A stretch of 64,000 bases of DNA from Atrichornis clamosus (lineage: Eukaryota > Chordata > Aves > Passeriformes > Menuridae). Shown in pieces: positions 10,251 to 21,880 of this stretch (positions are counted from its first letter, which is position 1; every line of letters begins with the position of its first letter). The notes under the pieces were generated by a model, which searched no databases, was not told where the DNA came from, and saw only the letters and a list, made by a program, of their open reading frames with translations. Position numbers and translations under genes: made by a program. The stretch lies in NCBI GenBank assembly GCA_013400975.1, contig WBMZ01000389.1, positions 1-64,000 of the forward strand. Direction: 5' to 3'.

Positions 10251-13064
10251 AATGTTCAAGAGTGAGAAAGGCCCAAGCAAACAGCTCAAAACAAAACTGA
10301 CTGAGGCACCAACATGCTGGAATTGAAATATTTCCAGCAGCCAGAGAAGTGCTGGAGCTGTGGACAGCCATTGTGAAAAGGCTCCAGGGATGCTGCAGTT
10401 GGTTCTTGTGGTTAAAAATCCAAAAAGTTTAAGTAGGAAGAAGCATAAAAAAAGACTTAACAGAAAACAGATTAAATTAGGATATTAAAAGGTAAAGACA
10501 CTTGTTCAGCCCTGCAAAACAAAAGCTGGGAGGCCACACTGAGTGATCTCTTGGACACACATGTTTGAGAGAAAAAAATTAAAAATGGGAAAAAACTATT
10601 CAAGACAGCAGAACAAGGGCTGCACGTGGGCAACATGAAGTATCCCTGACAAGTCCAGGCTGGAAATAAGTTTATGACCATTTCAGCCTTCCAATAGGAG
10701 TAATGGGGGGGAAAAAACAAGCTTGTTCTCAGAAATTTCTCTTGAAGGGATCCTCTGACCCAGAAGGCTCTTCCTGTCCTTTCCTGCTCAGCACACACAG
10801 AGCTGAGAGCACAGGACAGGCTGTGCTGCCCACCTGGGAGGGGTCACACAGCAGGTCCAAACCACCCTTTCTAAACAAAAAAAAAGTTTATGACTGCTCA
10901 GGTCCATCCTCTTGCATCAGCTGAATCCATCCCAACACCTCAGCATGAGCAACTTTACAGCAAATACTTGAGTAGTGAATGGAACGTGTGAGGAGGAGAA
11001 GGAGGAGGAGGAGGTGGAGGAGGTGGAGGCAGAGCAGGGCCATGAGCTGGCACGAGGGCACAGAGGCACTGCAGGCTGTGGGACACATGCCACCAGCCAG
11101 GGCATCGTCCCAGCACCACGACTGACCCTGGCCCAGTGTCTCTGCTCAGCTGGAAACCCTCTGGGAGATTCCCTCTCACCTTCGGTCACCCCGTGGGCTC
11201 CTCACCTGCTCCAAGGTCACGAAGCCAAGGAAAAGTGTTCCATATTATGGGAAAGCAACATGGCAAGACAACGAATGAAGCAGAAGTCTTGGATCAGCAA
11301 TGTGCTGAAATTACAGGACTGATTTGTTTAAAAGTTGTTCTATTAACATAATTAACGGAGCCACATTTCCCACTGTGTCCATAATCTGCTCTGAGGCTTC
11401 TCTGGTGTCTAATGAGACTGGAGCTCACCCTGCCTCCCACCCTCACAGGGCCCTTAATTGGGTGTCTCTAATGAGGATCCATGCCCAAGTGAGCTCACAG
11501 TGACTCCTTATCTCTGTGACCAGTTTGCAAGACACCAGAAATGAGCCCAATGGAACCAACAGATTCATCATTCTTCTGCTAAAGTTTCTTTGCAACTCTT
11601 CCTGCAGGGGTAACAACTCAGAACAAACTTTTCAACGTGTAATTGCTTAAAGTGGAAGAAACTGAAGGAAGGAAAAATTATAATTTAAAAGAAAATCAGG
11701 AAAATATATAAGTTGGCAGGCCAAGAAATGAAAGGCTGGACAGGTGACTCAGAGCCAGTGCAGTTGTCAGGGCAGCACTGGGGAGGAACATCAGAGTAAC
11801 TCCTCCAAGGGTCAGATTGCAGGAAAGGCTGATTTCATGGCAACTGACCCAGCTTCTCCTCTCCACCAAGAAAAAAACAAAGGGATGGGGACTGGCTCAT
11901 CTGAACACGCAGGACACGTCAGAGGAACAAACCTGAGCAACATATTTTATAAAACAAATTAAATCCGTGGCAAAAATAACCAAATCTTAGAACAGAGAGA
12001 TCACAGAATCTGGCAGAAAAAGGCCCCAGCCTGCATGAATCATTATTTTCTAGAGAAAACCTTATATAATCCAAGCTACCCTGTTTTACAACTAACCAAA
12101 CCTTCCCAAAAGTCCAATCAACAGGTTTGGCAAAGCTCTGGTTTTAATCCAGATGTTTTGGTGATTTGGTAAGATAAAAAACCAACCACCTGGTGCTGAT
12201 TAATTTAACAGTAGTTTACACTCTGCTTTTGGCACCCCCAGACCCCTCCCAGGGAGGAAGGCACAGGGGAGCTGAGAACATCCACTTGGGGCTGGAGGAG
12301 GGGATTAGATTGCATTGCCATCTTGTGGAACAGGGGAAAACCAAAGGCAGGGAAAAACCTGCTCAGCCACCACTCTGCACTGGGGTGCTGTTCCACAGGA
12401 CACGGATCCTGCCCCACAGGGGATCTGCTGTGGCTGCTCCTCATCCTCCTCGCTTGTCTGAAAGGTCAGGGGGATGCACTCAGGGAGAACTGCACACACA
12501 GGGCCTGCTGCCCTCAGGTTGCTTGGAAGGAGATGGACAGGGATGTTGTTTTTACTGTGACAAAGTTATAATTTTCTGTGTTGCTTCCCCAGGAAACAAA
12601 AGCAGATTTTCTCCTTGGCTACAGGGAAAGCCACTGAAGAGTGACTTGGGAAGGAGCAGGACTAGAACCATGGATCCCCAGGTCCCCTCCCCAACCCATG
12701 GTATGGTTCAGCAGGACCTGAAGAACATTTCTGACTCCACACATCCCACAGCTTGGATGCAAACACTTCTGATATGTCACATCTTCCAACAGGGCTCCCA
12801 GCTGGGGCCTGGGTTACTGAAATTCCTGTGTCTCCTCCAGACACAAACACTTCAGGATGTTCTTAGCACAGCCAAAGCCTGGCTTAACCGTCCTGCCTGC
12901 AGGCAGCTGCCTAGGGAGCTGTCTTTAGGTAAAAAAACATCCAAAAAACCCACTACAAAACTCAAGGATGGAGGAAAAGTTACCCAAAAGCATTTGACAG
13001 GCACCTCCCATGGGTGGCCCACAGACTAAAGGAACAGTGCCTGTGTTGTATGAAGGGACTGCAG
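10251..13064. other. Non-coding stretch
   Basis: There is a purine-rich GAG run at 10988-11030. TAAT-containing AT-rich DNA occurs at 11340-11480 and 11640-12200. A plus-strand open frame of 278 codons (12193-13029) has no recognisable domain, signal peptide or splice context. It is treated as unproven and not called a gene. Confidence 0.5.
10988..11030 (+). repeat. GAG-rich simple repeat
   Basis: An imperfect trinucleotide run of GGA/GAG units on the plus strand. It creates a proline- or leucine-rich chance frame on the minus strand. Confidence 0.85.
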
Positions 13065-13525
13065 TGGGGTGGTGGTTTAGGAGGATGGACTGGACAGGGA
13101 CAGTGCACTGCGGGGTGCAGAGGGTGCTGGGTTTGCCTGGGGTAGGGGTCATTTCCTGCCCAGTAGCTGGTGTGGGGCTGAGGTCTGGATTTGTGGATTT
13201 GGAACGGCACTGAGAGCACAGGGATGTGTTCCAGGGGCTGAGCAGGGCTCGCTCAGCAGCAAGGCACCAGGCTGGGGCAGCACAGGGAGCTGGGAGGGGA
13301 CACACCCAGGACAGCTGACCCCAACTGGCCCAAGGGATATTCCAGACCAAATGGCATCATAATATCAGCAATAAAACTGGGGGGAGGCGCTTGCACGGGG
13401 GCCACTGCTCAGGGGCTGTTTGGGCAGCAGTTGGTTGGTGCTGAGCAATTATTTGCATTTGCATCCCTTGTCCTTCTTGGGTTTTACTTTTTTTGCTATT
13501 TTCCTTTTTGTTACAATTATCCATT

Positions 13526-13531
13526 ATTAAA
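13526..13531 (+). promoter_or_regulatory. LTR polyadenylation signal
   Basis: ATTAAA sits in the T-rich part of the solo LTR, where related bird LTRs carry their poly(A) signal. There is no evidence that it is used. Confidence 0.45.
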
Positions 13532-13592
13532 CCTTCTCTCAAGCCCTAAATTTTCTCACTTTTGACCTTCCCATCCTCTCCCCCACCACACA

Positions 13593-13621
13593 GGGGGACA
13601 GGGAGGGGGTGGCTCTGGGGG
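13593..13621 (+). other. G-quadruplex-type motif in LTR right end
   Basis: G runs at 13593-13597, 13601-13603, 13605-13609 and 13617-13621 have loops of 3, 1 and 7 bases. Confidence 0.6.
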
Positions 13622-14149
13622 CCTGAGGTTAAACCACAACATTTCCCAGCATCTCAACCTTAATTATACTTTAATTTCTTTGCTTATTTTTAAATGCAGT
13701 TCTTAAGAGGACATTCTAAGGGTTAACGTTTCTAATAAAAAGGTAATTGAGAAACGGTTAATGAGTGTTACTCTGCAGAAACCCCTGAAGGTGCCCAGAC
13801 TGGAAAAGAGAGGACAAACCAACCCAGTGGTGAGACTGGAAAGTCAGGACTGTGCACACAGGCACTCCTGGAGCAGAGCTGGTACAGGCAGCCCGACACT
13901 TGGCTGATGATTTGTGTGAACATTCTGGTGAAAGCTCAATGCAAATTTCTGAAGTCTAAGGAACTTATACGTCCCACCAGCCCTGGCAATGCCCAGCACG
14001 CCCTGGGAAGGAAGGCACAAACAGTGCCAGGCAGCGTGCAAACATTTCCCTGCGGATGACGGATGATTTTCAACAATAATTTCATAAATGCAGCAGGCTG
14101 GAGCCCATCCCGTGGTTACCCCTGCACTGCAATCCCTGGGAGTTCCCAG

Positions 14150-14410
14150 TGCCACCAGTGCGGGGCTGCCCGTGGCCACCAAGGGAGCGGGGCCGGGCGG
14201 GGCAGCCTGCCCTGGGCACGGCGCGGGCTGGCGCTGTCAGCAGCTCTGCAGCCAGCGAGAAAAATGGCACTGACAGCTAGCTGCAAATAAAGCACCCACC
14301 CCAGGCAACCCGGGGGTCTGCGCCAGGCCTGAGCACGGGCAGAGGGGCAGGGGCTGCTGCTGTGCCAGGCAGGTAACGCCGAGGGCCGGCCGGACACCGC
14401 CCCAACCACA
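14150..14410. promoter_or_regulatory. CpG-rich patch (small CpG-island-like)
   Basis: I count roughly 19 CpG dinucleotides in about 255 bases, including GGCGCGGG and GGCCGGCCGG. The surrounding intron has very few. The patch encloses an AT-rich core at 14258-14296 that lacks CpG. It could be an intragenic CpG island or an orphan promoter or enhancer. There is no transcript evidence. Confidence 0.5.
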
Positions 14411-16414
14411 GCGGGCACTGGGAGCAGCCCCAGAGCTGCAAACGAGGCTGGCATGAGAGGGAGATGTTGAAATATTGATTAAAGTTGGGTTTCATCAGCA
14501 AGGCTTTGATTTTATGATTATACTGGCTGCTAACAAAGACACACCCATTAATGCAGTACATTCTTGTTGTAAAACACGGATTATTCCATTATTCCAGCCA
14601 GTGTGCTCCGCTTGCACCCACAGCCCATGGCTCCAGCACAGGCACTCATCAGGAAAATAAAAAAGACATCATGATTTCAAAAATGAGGGAAAAACACATT
14701 AACAGTCACATGCTGGAACAGTGTGGAGACTGGGTCTGAGTGAGGAAGGAGTGGGCAAGGGGGCAGGCTGAGCACCTCACCCTGCTGTAAACGCACAGTA
14801 ACACACCAAAACCAGAGTCACGGAAGATTTTATCAATTTAAATGAAAAAAATAAAGCCCTCTGAGAGTCACCTAGCAGGTGCCAGATCTCCTGCTGCTTG
14901 GCTTCCTTCAAGGAATAATCACACCTACAGGGAAGGCATTTCTCATCCTAATACACGAGTTCATTCCAGAGCCAGGGATAAGGGTGGAAAAGGGATGGGA
15001 AGAATGCCATTAGAGCCCATGTCTTCAGCATTATTGTTCTAAAGCTCAGGCCTGGACAGAAGGAAGCAGCCATCTGAGGCAGTATGGTGTTCACATGTGC
15101 CCAAATTGTTATGCAAACACAGGAAGACCTATTGGAGCAGAGGGAACAGGCACCAGAGGCAGCATGTCTCACCAAAGCAAAATGTTTTTCAATATGGAAA
15201 GGGTGAGAGAGGTCACTCCCAAGGAATCCAGCCCAGGATCCTCCCAGCCTTCGCTTCTCCCATCCTCCTCCTCAGAAATTCCCCAGGCAGCCAGCATGGG
15301 CTTCCCGAGGTTAAAGAGACAGGCTCGTCATCCAGCAACATGTCTGGGGCTGCAGCTGGAAGAGGAACCTAAAAAGGGGGCAGAAATCCCTCGTGGATGA
15401 CGTGGGGCTGACTCCCTGCCCATCGTGCTGCACTGCCCTGGACTCGTGCAGAAAATGAAGCCACAGGAATTAAGGGGAGACTCCAAAGGCACACAGGGGT
15501 ACTCAGCATCATTCAAGTGCACTTGATTTTAAATTAAATCCATCTTGCATCAACATTAGAGATCTAAAATAAAAGAGTCCATCATGAACTCTGCAGTCAG
15601 GCCTTTAATTCCATCTGCAGTTGGTACAACAGAAATCAGAGACAAATGACTCTGACAAGTCAACTTTAACCTCCAGAAGAAGCCACAGGTTTTCATCAAC
15701 CTACATCAACCAAGCTTTCAAAGAGTTTTCACTGATGGGGAACCAGATAAATCCCTGAAATGTACTGTCAGTGCTGGAAAGATGCCTCACTGCCAGTCTA
15801 GGCTTGGGAGCTTCTGCTGCCAGAGCCTCCCTCTACAAAATAAAAACTCCCACCAGCCACAAACAGGTATGTGACCACAGCAGCCCTTGACTTTCTCTTT
15901 ACTAAACTACATAAGCCAAATTTCAACAACTTCTGACTAGAAGCCACATTTCTATAGAGCATTTTGAGTCTTGTAGAACAGTAAAAATGAACCACAGACA
16001 CCAGAACCAGACAGGTTACCTCCAGAAAGGAAGTGCCACCACCTCCATGGACTTTATCCCTCAGTCAGTCACCCTCCCAACATAAAGACATTTTCTGCCA
16101 TCACCCAGAGCATCCTCCCGTGGCCACTGCTATCAAGCCCCAGCTCTTTATCTGCCAGAGGAAACCTGCCTTCACATGCTGTGATTATCACCTCTCCATG
16201 GAGAGGGAGCCCAGTTTAGCTTCAGCGGCTCACATGTAGCTTCCAGAGTCACCAGGAAGGATTTCATGCTTGGCAGGCTCTGAATGCTCCCTGGTTAAGA
16301 CCAGATTCCTGCAGGACACCACCAGGAACGTCCCTGTGGCCTCGCTCCCTGCTGTGACTGCTTTGTGAGAGCTGGTAGCAAGTTTTTGTAAAGCTAATTA
16401 ACATGTGCTGCTCT

Positions 16415-16436
16415 AATTTCATACAATTTCATACAA
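16415..16436. repeat. 10-base tandem duplication
   Basis: AATTTCATAC occurs twice exactly, followed by AA, about 230 bases downstream (gene sense) of the STX8 exon donor. Confidence 0.85.
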
Positions 16437-16668
16437 GCGGAATATTGTGCAATGCTGGACTCAAACGGCTTGAAGATATTAACTGCACCAGCACCTCAGC
16501 ACAGCAAGTCACACCTGCATCAGCCGCAGATGCTGGGACTGGTGGGGTTCTGCCTTGGAAACAAGCAGGGGGAGGGCACTGCACAGCAATTAGCACCAGT
16601 TAATAACTGCACGTCATCAGGTAATAACTGCCCTGGTATGACATGATTTGTGCTCAAGCATCTCCTAC

Positions 16669-16770
16669 CACAGGAGGTTGATTTCTTGTCCACCATCTTC
16701 ACGTGCCGGGTCTGGGTGCGAAGTCGGTCGTCCGTGTTCTCCACCAGGCTCGTGAGGTCGTCGATGATCT
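16669..16770 (-). CDS. STX8: Syntaxin-8 penultimate coding exon (SNARE C-terminal half)
   Basis: This 102-base internal exon encodes 33 whole codons plus split codons at both ends (phase 1 on each side). The peptide starts I-I-D-D-L-T-S-L-V-E-N-T-D-D, runs through R-L-R-T-Q-T-R-H-V and ends K-K-S-T-S-C. It matches the stretch of vertebrate syntaxin-8 just after the zero-layer glutamine. Hydrophobic-layer positions +1 to +8 (I, L, V, T, L, Q, V, V) fall at the spacing expected of a Qc-SNARE helix. The basic and Cys-containing end leads into the membrane anchor, which should be in the next exon. The acceptor is a pyrimidine tract ending CCCCAG at 16771-16776. The donor is G|GTAGGAG, with the intron GT at 16668-16667. 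Syntaxin-8 pairs with syntaxin-7, Vti1b and VAMP7/8 in late-endosome fusion. Intact splice sites and reading frame argue against a processed pseudogene. Confidence 0.93.
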
Positions 16771-18277
16771 CTGGGGAAAGAGGAACGTAAAGAGCATCAA
16801 TCTCTGACCCCACAGCAGCCCTGGCCAGCCAGCACGCTCCTGCTGGGGCTCCAGAATGGCAACCAGCTGCACTGTGTCCTGCAGTGTGACAGAGCAGTGC
16901 TCACACGCACTGAAAGGTCCAAATCCTGGGACATACTGCACAGGAGACTTGAACTTCAGAGTCAGTGCAATGCTGCACTGCAGGAGTGGAGCAAAAAATA
17001 CAGCCTGAAGTGGAGGAAAAAATACAGCCTGAAACAGCAGCATCAGTCTAGGTAGTCACAGAGTACAGGATGATGGCAGCCACAAAGCACTACCCAAAGT
17101 GAGGGAATTAATGTATATGCTATAGGAAATCTGGAATTTCTGTCCCTGGAATGAAGCATCTCAATACTTGGCCATGACATCATCATTAAACCACACCCAA
17201 AATCACCAACTTCATGAAGGCTTCTGAGAGCACTCGGTGCAGTCTCAACCACAGAGGTCACAGTCAAGGTCCTGGTTGGTTCCATCCTGGAGCTGTAGGG
17301 ATGGCAGCTCTCCTTGCAGCCCAGTCCTCTGGGAAAAGGAAAGTGGGCAAAGTTTCTCCTACACTGAGTTTTAAGAGAGGAGAAAGACAAAATTCAAGCC
17401 AACCCATCCTCAGCCTCCTGTAACTGATGGCTTTAATCTTGTCAGGGAAATTGGAGCTGGTACAAGGCTTCCACTAAGAGTGGCTGATGGGATGGCTGAA
17501 AATTAAAAGCCGCACTGAGGGAGTGAATTTCCCTCTCACTGCCCGTTACGCTCTGATTTCCCTGAACCACAGAGCCAGTGCTGCTTGTGTGAACACACCG
17601 TGCCCGGGCTGCCCTGGGCTCCGCAGGTGGGAGAGGCTTCCTTTGTGCTGGGGAACAGCAAGGACAGCAGCCAAGCCCTGAGTGCTGCTGCAAAGCCTCT
17701 TGCTCAGGTTACCCTTCCAGCACTCTCCCCACTACTGATCAGTAAATGCTGCCTGCCTTTGGGCCAGGCTGGGGACAGTGGCCGTGCCCTCTGCACCCTG
17801 GCACGTCCTGGCACTGCAGCTCTGCCCTCACGAAACCCTGGGTTCAACAGCCCATAAGCAACCAAACCAGAAGGTAGAGCACACAGCATCCAGTTAGCAA
17901 AATAAACTGATATTCTGCCCATATTCATGGATCATAACCCTGGCAGGGATGCTGGCAGAGGGTTAAAGAACACTTAAAGAACACAAATCCCATCAATATA
18001 AGGACAGGGCCTTTATAACTGAACCTTTATTGTTTTGACTGTATTCTTTCAAACAAGAGATTTCCCAAATACCTCTATGAGGAAAAAGGGGATGACACTA
18101 AAAAGGGCATTCCATGTACTTCCCACACTTCCCTGTGACACTAAAAGGAAACCTTGTCCTTACAAGGGTGGTGGCACTGTGTGACATCAGTCCTTGCAGC
18201 CTCCCTGCTGCCATCCCTTTGGCACCAGCAACTGAATGGAATGGTTTTCTCCACCATTCACCTTCCCACAGCAGAAG
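16771..18277. other. STX8 intron upstream of the exon
   Basis: This is intron sequence before the STX8 exon acceptor. It contains a 24-base tandem duplication at 16986-17033. No other exon or repeat family was recognised. Confidence 0.55.
16986..17033. repeat. 24-base tandem duplication in STX8 intron
   Basis: The two units, each ending AAAAAATACAGCCTGAA, start at 16986 and 17010 and differ at one base. Confidence 0.9.
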
Positions 18278-18534
18278 ATCACAGAAACTCCTGAGCTGGA
18301 AGGGCCCCACAGGGATCACCCAGTCCAGCTCCTGGCCCTGCACAGACCCCCCAACAACCCCACCCTGTGCATCCCTGGGAGCGTTGTCCAAAGGCTCCTG
18401 GAGCTCTGGCAGCCTTGGAGCTGGGCCCATTCCCTGGGGAGCCTGGTCAGTGCCCAGCACCCTCTGGGGGAAGAACATTTCCCTGATCTCCAGCCTGACC
18501 CTCCCTGGCACAGCTCCAGCCGTTCCCTGGGTCC
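18278..18534 (-). mobile_element. CR1 LINE 3' fragment, different subfamily
   Basis: A reverse-complement CR1 starts at ATCACAGAAACTCCTGAGCT. It continues with GTCCAGCTCCTGGCCCTGCA, TGGGAGCGTTGTCCAAAGGC, CCCTGGGGAGCCTGGTCAGT and GGGGGAAGAACATTTCCCTG. This wording differs from the copies at 916 and 37717, so it belongs to another CR1 subfamily. Confidence 0.88.
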
Positions 18535-19923
18535 CAGATGTTCGTTATGGAGGGTGTTTATGTTCTCAGCCTTATCAAGGAACAAGCACTGTATCAGATA
18601 CAGATAAAACCAGGCTGATTGTACATATAGATAATGAAAAACACATAAAATAATCAAAGTTCTGCAGACAAAAGGAAATGTCCAAGGCAGATGTAGCACG
18701 GAGGTTTTACTCTCCTGGAGAGCTGAGAGATTTAAGCACCATCCTTCCAGTGCATGTTCCAGTCTGCTCCACAAACACTCTGTCATCTCCAGTGAATCCC
18801 TATGTAAAATGATACCAGCATCTAAAAAATCCTGTACTTTGAAAATATACAGCTTTCTTAAAACATGAGCTCCTGATTCATCTCCTGCAGCCCAAACCAC
18901 CCCTGCATCCACACGAAGGGAGGGCAGAGGGCAAACATCAACCACTTCCCTGCATGTGCAGTTTTATCCTCTGGATCTGACCCATCCACCCCTCCTGGGG
19001 TGAAGCAGCACCACCACTACTGTTCTATTCCAAACCCCCCATATTTATGAAGTTGTTTGCAATACTCAAGATTATTGTTCATCAAGATTATTATACTGTA
19101 GTATTGTCCATTCTACCCCAAAACACATTTTCCCAAGTGATGGGAGGCATTTTGTTTGAGCTACGAGGTTTGTTCAGTTTGCAGTTCAGATTTTCACTCT
19201 CCTTCCCCTCCCACCCAACTTTCCCAGGTCTAACATCTGCAAAGCCAACAATATTTTGGGGAAACTTTTATCTGTCCTGCGTGATTCAGCACACAGGAAG
19301 AGCAGGACAATGCTGCCTGCAAGGGCAGGCTTGCTCATGTTTGCCTCTCCATGAAGAAAAAGTGCCAGAAGTTCCCATCGTTGTCAAGGACAAAGTGATA
19401 AGCATGCTTGGGAAATTGGAGACTTTCCTCTGCCAACACTGACCAGACCCTCCTTGAAAAACATCCTGGTGAACAAGCTGTAGCTAAATGAGAACAAATG
19501 TGAGCAGGAAAATTTTCTGTCATCATTTCAAAGCCCAAGGCACTGCAATTGGGATTCTGTCTTAGAGACTCTCCTTTCCCATCCCCCTGCCAGGAGTCAC
19601 CTCTGAACCAAAGGGCTGCACTGCACATCTTGGAAAAAGCATTTCTGCATACATATATACATGTTTTGTGACACAGTCAGGTTCCAGGGGAGCAGGGCAC
19701 TTCACCCAGCCCTTTGATGTCACAGTGAAGACCTGGAGAAGTTCTGGAATGCTCAAATGCTCATGGCAGAACCTGGAGGTCTTAGCAGGGTCTTCTCCTC
19801 TGCAGCTGGAATGGGGAGGAAGCACAGGAAGGTTCTAATTCCGCTCCCAGTAGAACCAGAGCTCCAGCCCAGCAGGTTCCCCAGGCTGGGGTGCCCTTTT
19901 CACCAAAACACCCTGCAGAGAAA

Positions 19924-19980
19924 CATCCATCCATCCATCCATCCATCCATCCATCCATCTCTCCATCCATCCCTCCATCC
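19924..19980 (+). repeat. (CATC)n microsatellite
   Basis: About 14 tetranucleotide units, with a few interruptions (CTCT, CCCT) in the right half. Likely polymorphic in length. Confidence 0.95.
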
Positions 19981-21184
19981 TCTGCACCCACCAACCCCCT
20001 GATGTGGTGACACTCGAGAGCAGGTCTCAACCTCCCTGTAAATTTCTCCCCACTCCAAAGCAAAGGAAAACCAAGGGAAATACATGTTGGATAAGGCAGA
20101 GTTGAAAATTAGTGCTGAATTTCTCAGGCAGGCACCGAGTACCTCCCCAGCTAAGGACTCCTCAGAGCACTGACACTCCCGGTAGCTCTCCGCAGGCTCC
20201 CACCGTTCCTGACCCACCTGCAACCCCCTCTGCCCTTCCAGCTGGCAATTCCACGTTGTATCACCTCCCATTTAGCTGACCATGCAAGGAACAGGCTAAA
20301 AAAAGCTGGAGAGAGACCTGAAAAGAGGGAAGGCTGGAGGCTGCCCCGTCGGGAGGGAGCAGACGGGGAAGGCGGGCTGGCTGCTGGTGACCTTCCAAAG
20401 GACATTCCTGTAACATGGCACTGCAAACCACAACTCAGCCAGGAGCACACATTTAGCCAAGGTCTCCTTTCAGGGAAGCAGGATCTTGAAGCAGAAGATT
20501 AAAAACCGGTGCCCAACCCCAGTACTAAACTCGGAGTGATTAAAGCGCAGCTGCACTGGGAGAAGTCTGAAGGTCAGGGCTGGAGGTGAGCTCAGCCAGG
20601 AGCTCCTCCATCAGCAGGGGCTGCTCAAACACTGGTGTCACAGCCATCCCCACCCCTGGACATGTGTCCCTGTGCTACAGTGCCAGCCACCAGCCAGGCA
20701 GGAGGGCAGGCTGCGGAGCTGACCAGGACATTCCCTGTGGGAAGCGGCCGGTCCCTGCAAGAAGGCAGAGGCACCACCAGGACTCCTCACCTCGCCCCTG
20801 CGAGGCCGTGGCAGGGGAACGCCCCCTGTCCCAACAGATCTGGGTGATCAAAGCTATAAAATCTGGGATGGAGCCCTCAAAAAGGGCAGGATTTCTTCAG
20901 GTATGTGTCAGGCAGCAAAATAATGGCAGGATCTGAGGTCAATACACACATCGCTGAAACCAGGACAAAAGTCATGGAAGGTCTTCATTTTGGGGACACA
21001 GGCCTGGCTGCAGTGCTGCCCTGGCTCCTGCAGCCATGGGGCCAGCGAGGGAGAGGGCACGGGCAGCCCCTTGGGAAACTGGGATGAATTCCACACGTGG
21101 GATTTGCAAAGAAAACACACAATGAGGGAGCAGCAAAGCCAGCGGATGACAGGAAAAATGTAGGTTGATATATTCAGAAATATC

Positions 21185-21201
21185 TTTTTTTTTTTTTTTT
21201 T
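21185..21201 (+). repeat. Poly(T) run, 17 bases
   Basis: An uninterrupted T run. It could be the trace of a reverse-oriented poly(A), but no adjoining retroposed sequence was recognised. Confidence 0.9.
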
Positions 21202-21880
21202 GTTAAAAATCACACAGCAGCAGTTTTTGATCTTAGGCAATGTGTTATGGACAGTGCAGAGAGCCAGGCTGAGCACGGATCCAGGTCAGAAGCAACCCTG
21301 AGGAAGAGCTGAGAGAGGCTGGAAGTGCAGCCACACAGTCAGTCAGCCTCTCCCATTCCAACATAACTCTGCCTCCCAGGGAGGGGAGAGGTGTTTACTG
21401 GAGAAAGCCTGAGCAAGCTGGGGAAAATCCTCTTCCATTTATTTTTTTAAAAACCAAACACTAGATAAATGTTGGGTTTGTTTAATAATTTGCATTAAAC
21501 AAATTTTTGCCCATAAAGACAAATACAAAAATCACTTGACCAGATCTGAACTTTCCCTGCATCAGCTGTCACAGCCAGGAAATTAAAGCTTCTAAGCCAC
21601 AGATGAACACAAAGAGTTTAAAAACCCCTGCACATTGACTTCCTCCCTGGTCCCAGGGAGCTGAAGCACTCTCAGAGCCTACAGTCAGCTTTTAAAGATT
21701 CAAGAATCCACTGATGGACCCAGACCAAGATAAGACTGCTCAGAGATGTGAGCACAGAAGTGTTAAATATTCCTTTTCAAAGGAAAATGGAAAGCAAAGC
21801 AGCTGGTCTGAACCCTGGATCATAAGCACATTCCACATTGTTCCATCGTGCTTGGCATTCCCAAAGGATGCATTAAAGGT

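Larger units (their letters stand above)
13065..13641 (+). mobile_element. Solo LTR of an avian endogenous retrovirus
   Basis: About 577 bases with the layout of a common bird ERV LTR. The left end has GGTGGTTTAGGAGGATGGAC. A central block reads CAAGGGATATTCCAGACCAA then ATGGCATCAT. Next come a degraded TATA-like region at about 13360-13377, TTGGTTGGTGCTGAGCAATT, a T-rich stretch with a poly(A) signal ATTAAA at 13526-13531, and the right end GGTTAAACCACAACA. The two ends are partly inverted repeats of each other. No internal retroviral genes flank it, so it is a solo LTR, presumably left by recombination. The left boundary is uncertain by several bases and no clear target duplication was found. 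It is antisense to STX8. The exact family is not assigned. Confidence 0.82.
13642..16668. other. STX8 intron flank with CpG-rich patch
   Basis: No exon could be found here. The part at 13650-13790 is AT-rich and looks low in repeats. 14150-14410 is CpG-rich. A 10-base exact tandem (AATTTCATAC twice) is at 16415-16434. The final STX8 exon was looked for but not seen. Confidence 0.5.
18535..21880. other. Intron stretch with microsatellite and T run
   Basis: Holds the CATC microsatellite at 19924-19980 and a 17-T run at 21185-21201. No exon or transposon was recognised. Confidence 0.55.

Noticed and set aside
10955..11189. Leu- or Pro-repeat frames on the minus strand, resembling a signal peptide or a proline-rich protein
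   Set aside because: Entirely produced by the GAG simple repeat at 10988-11030.
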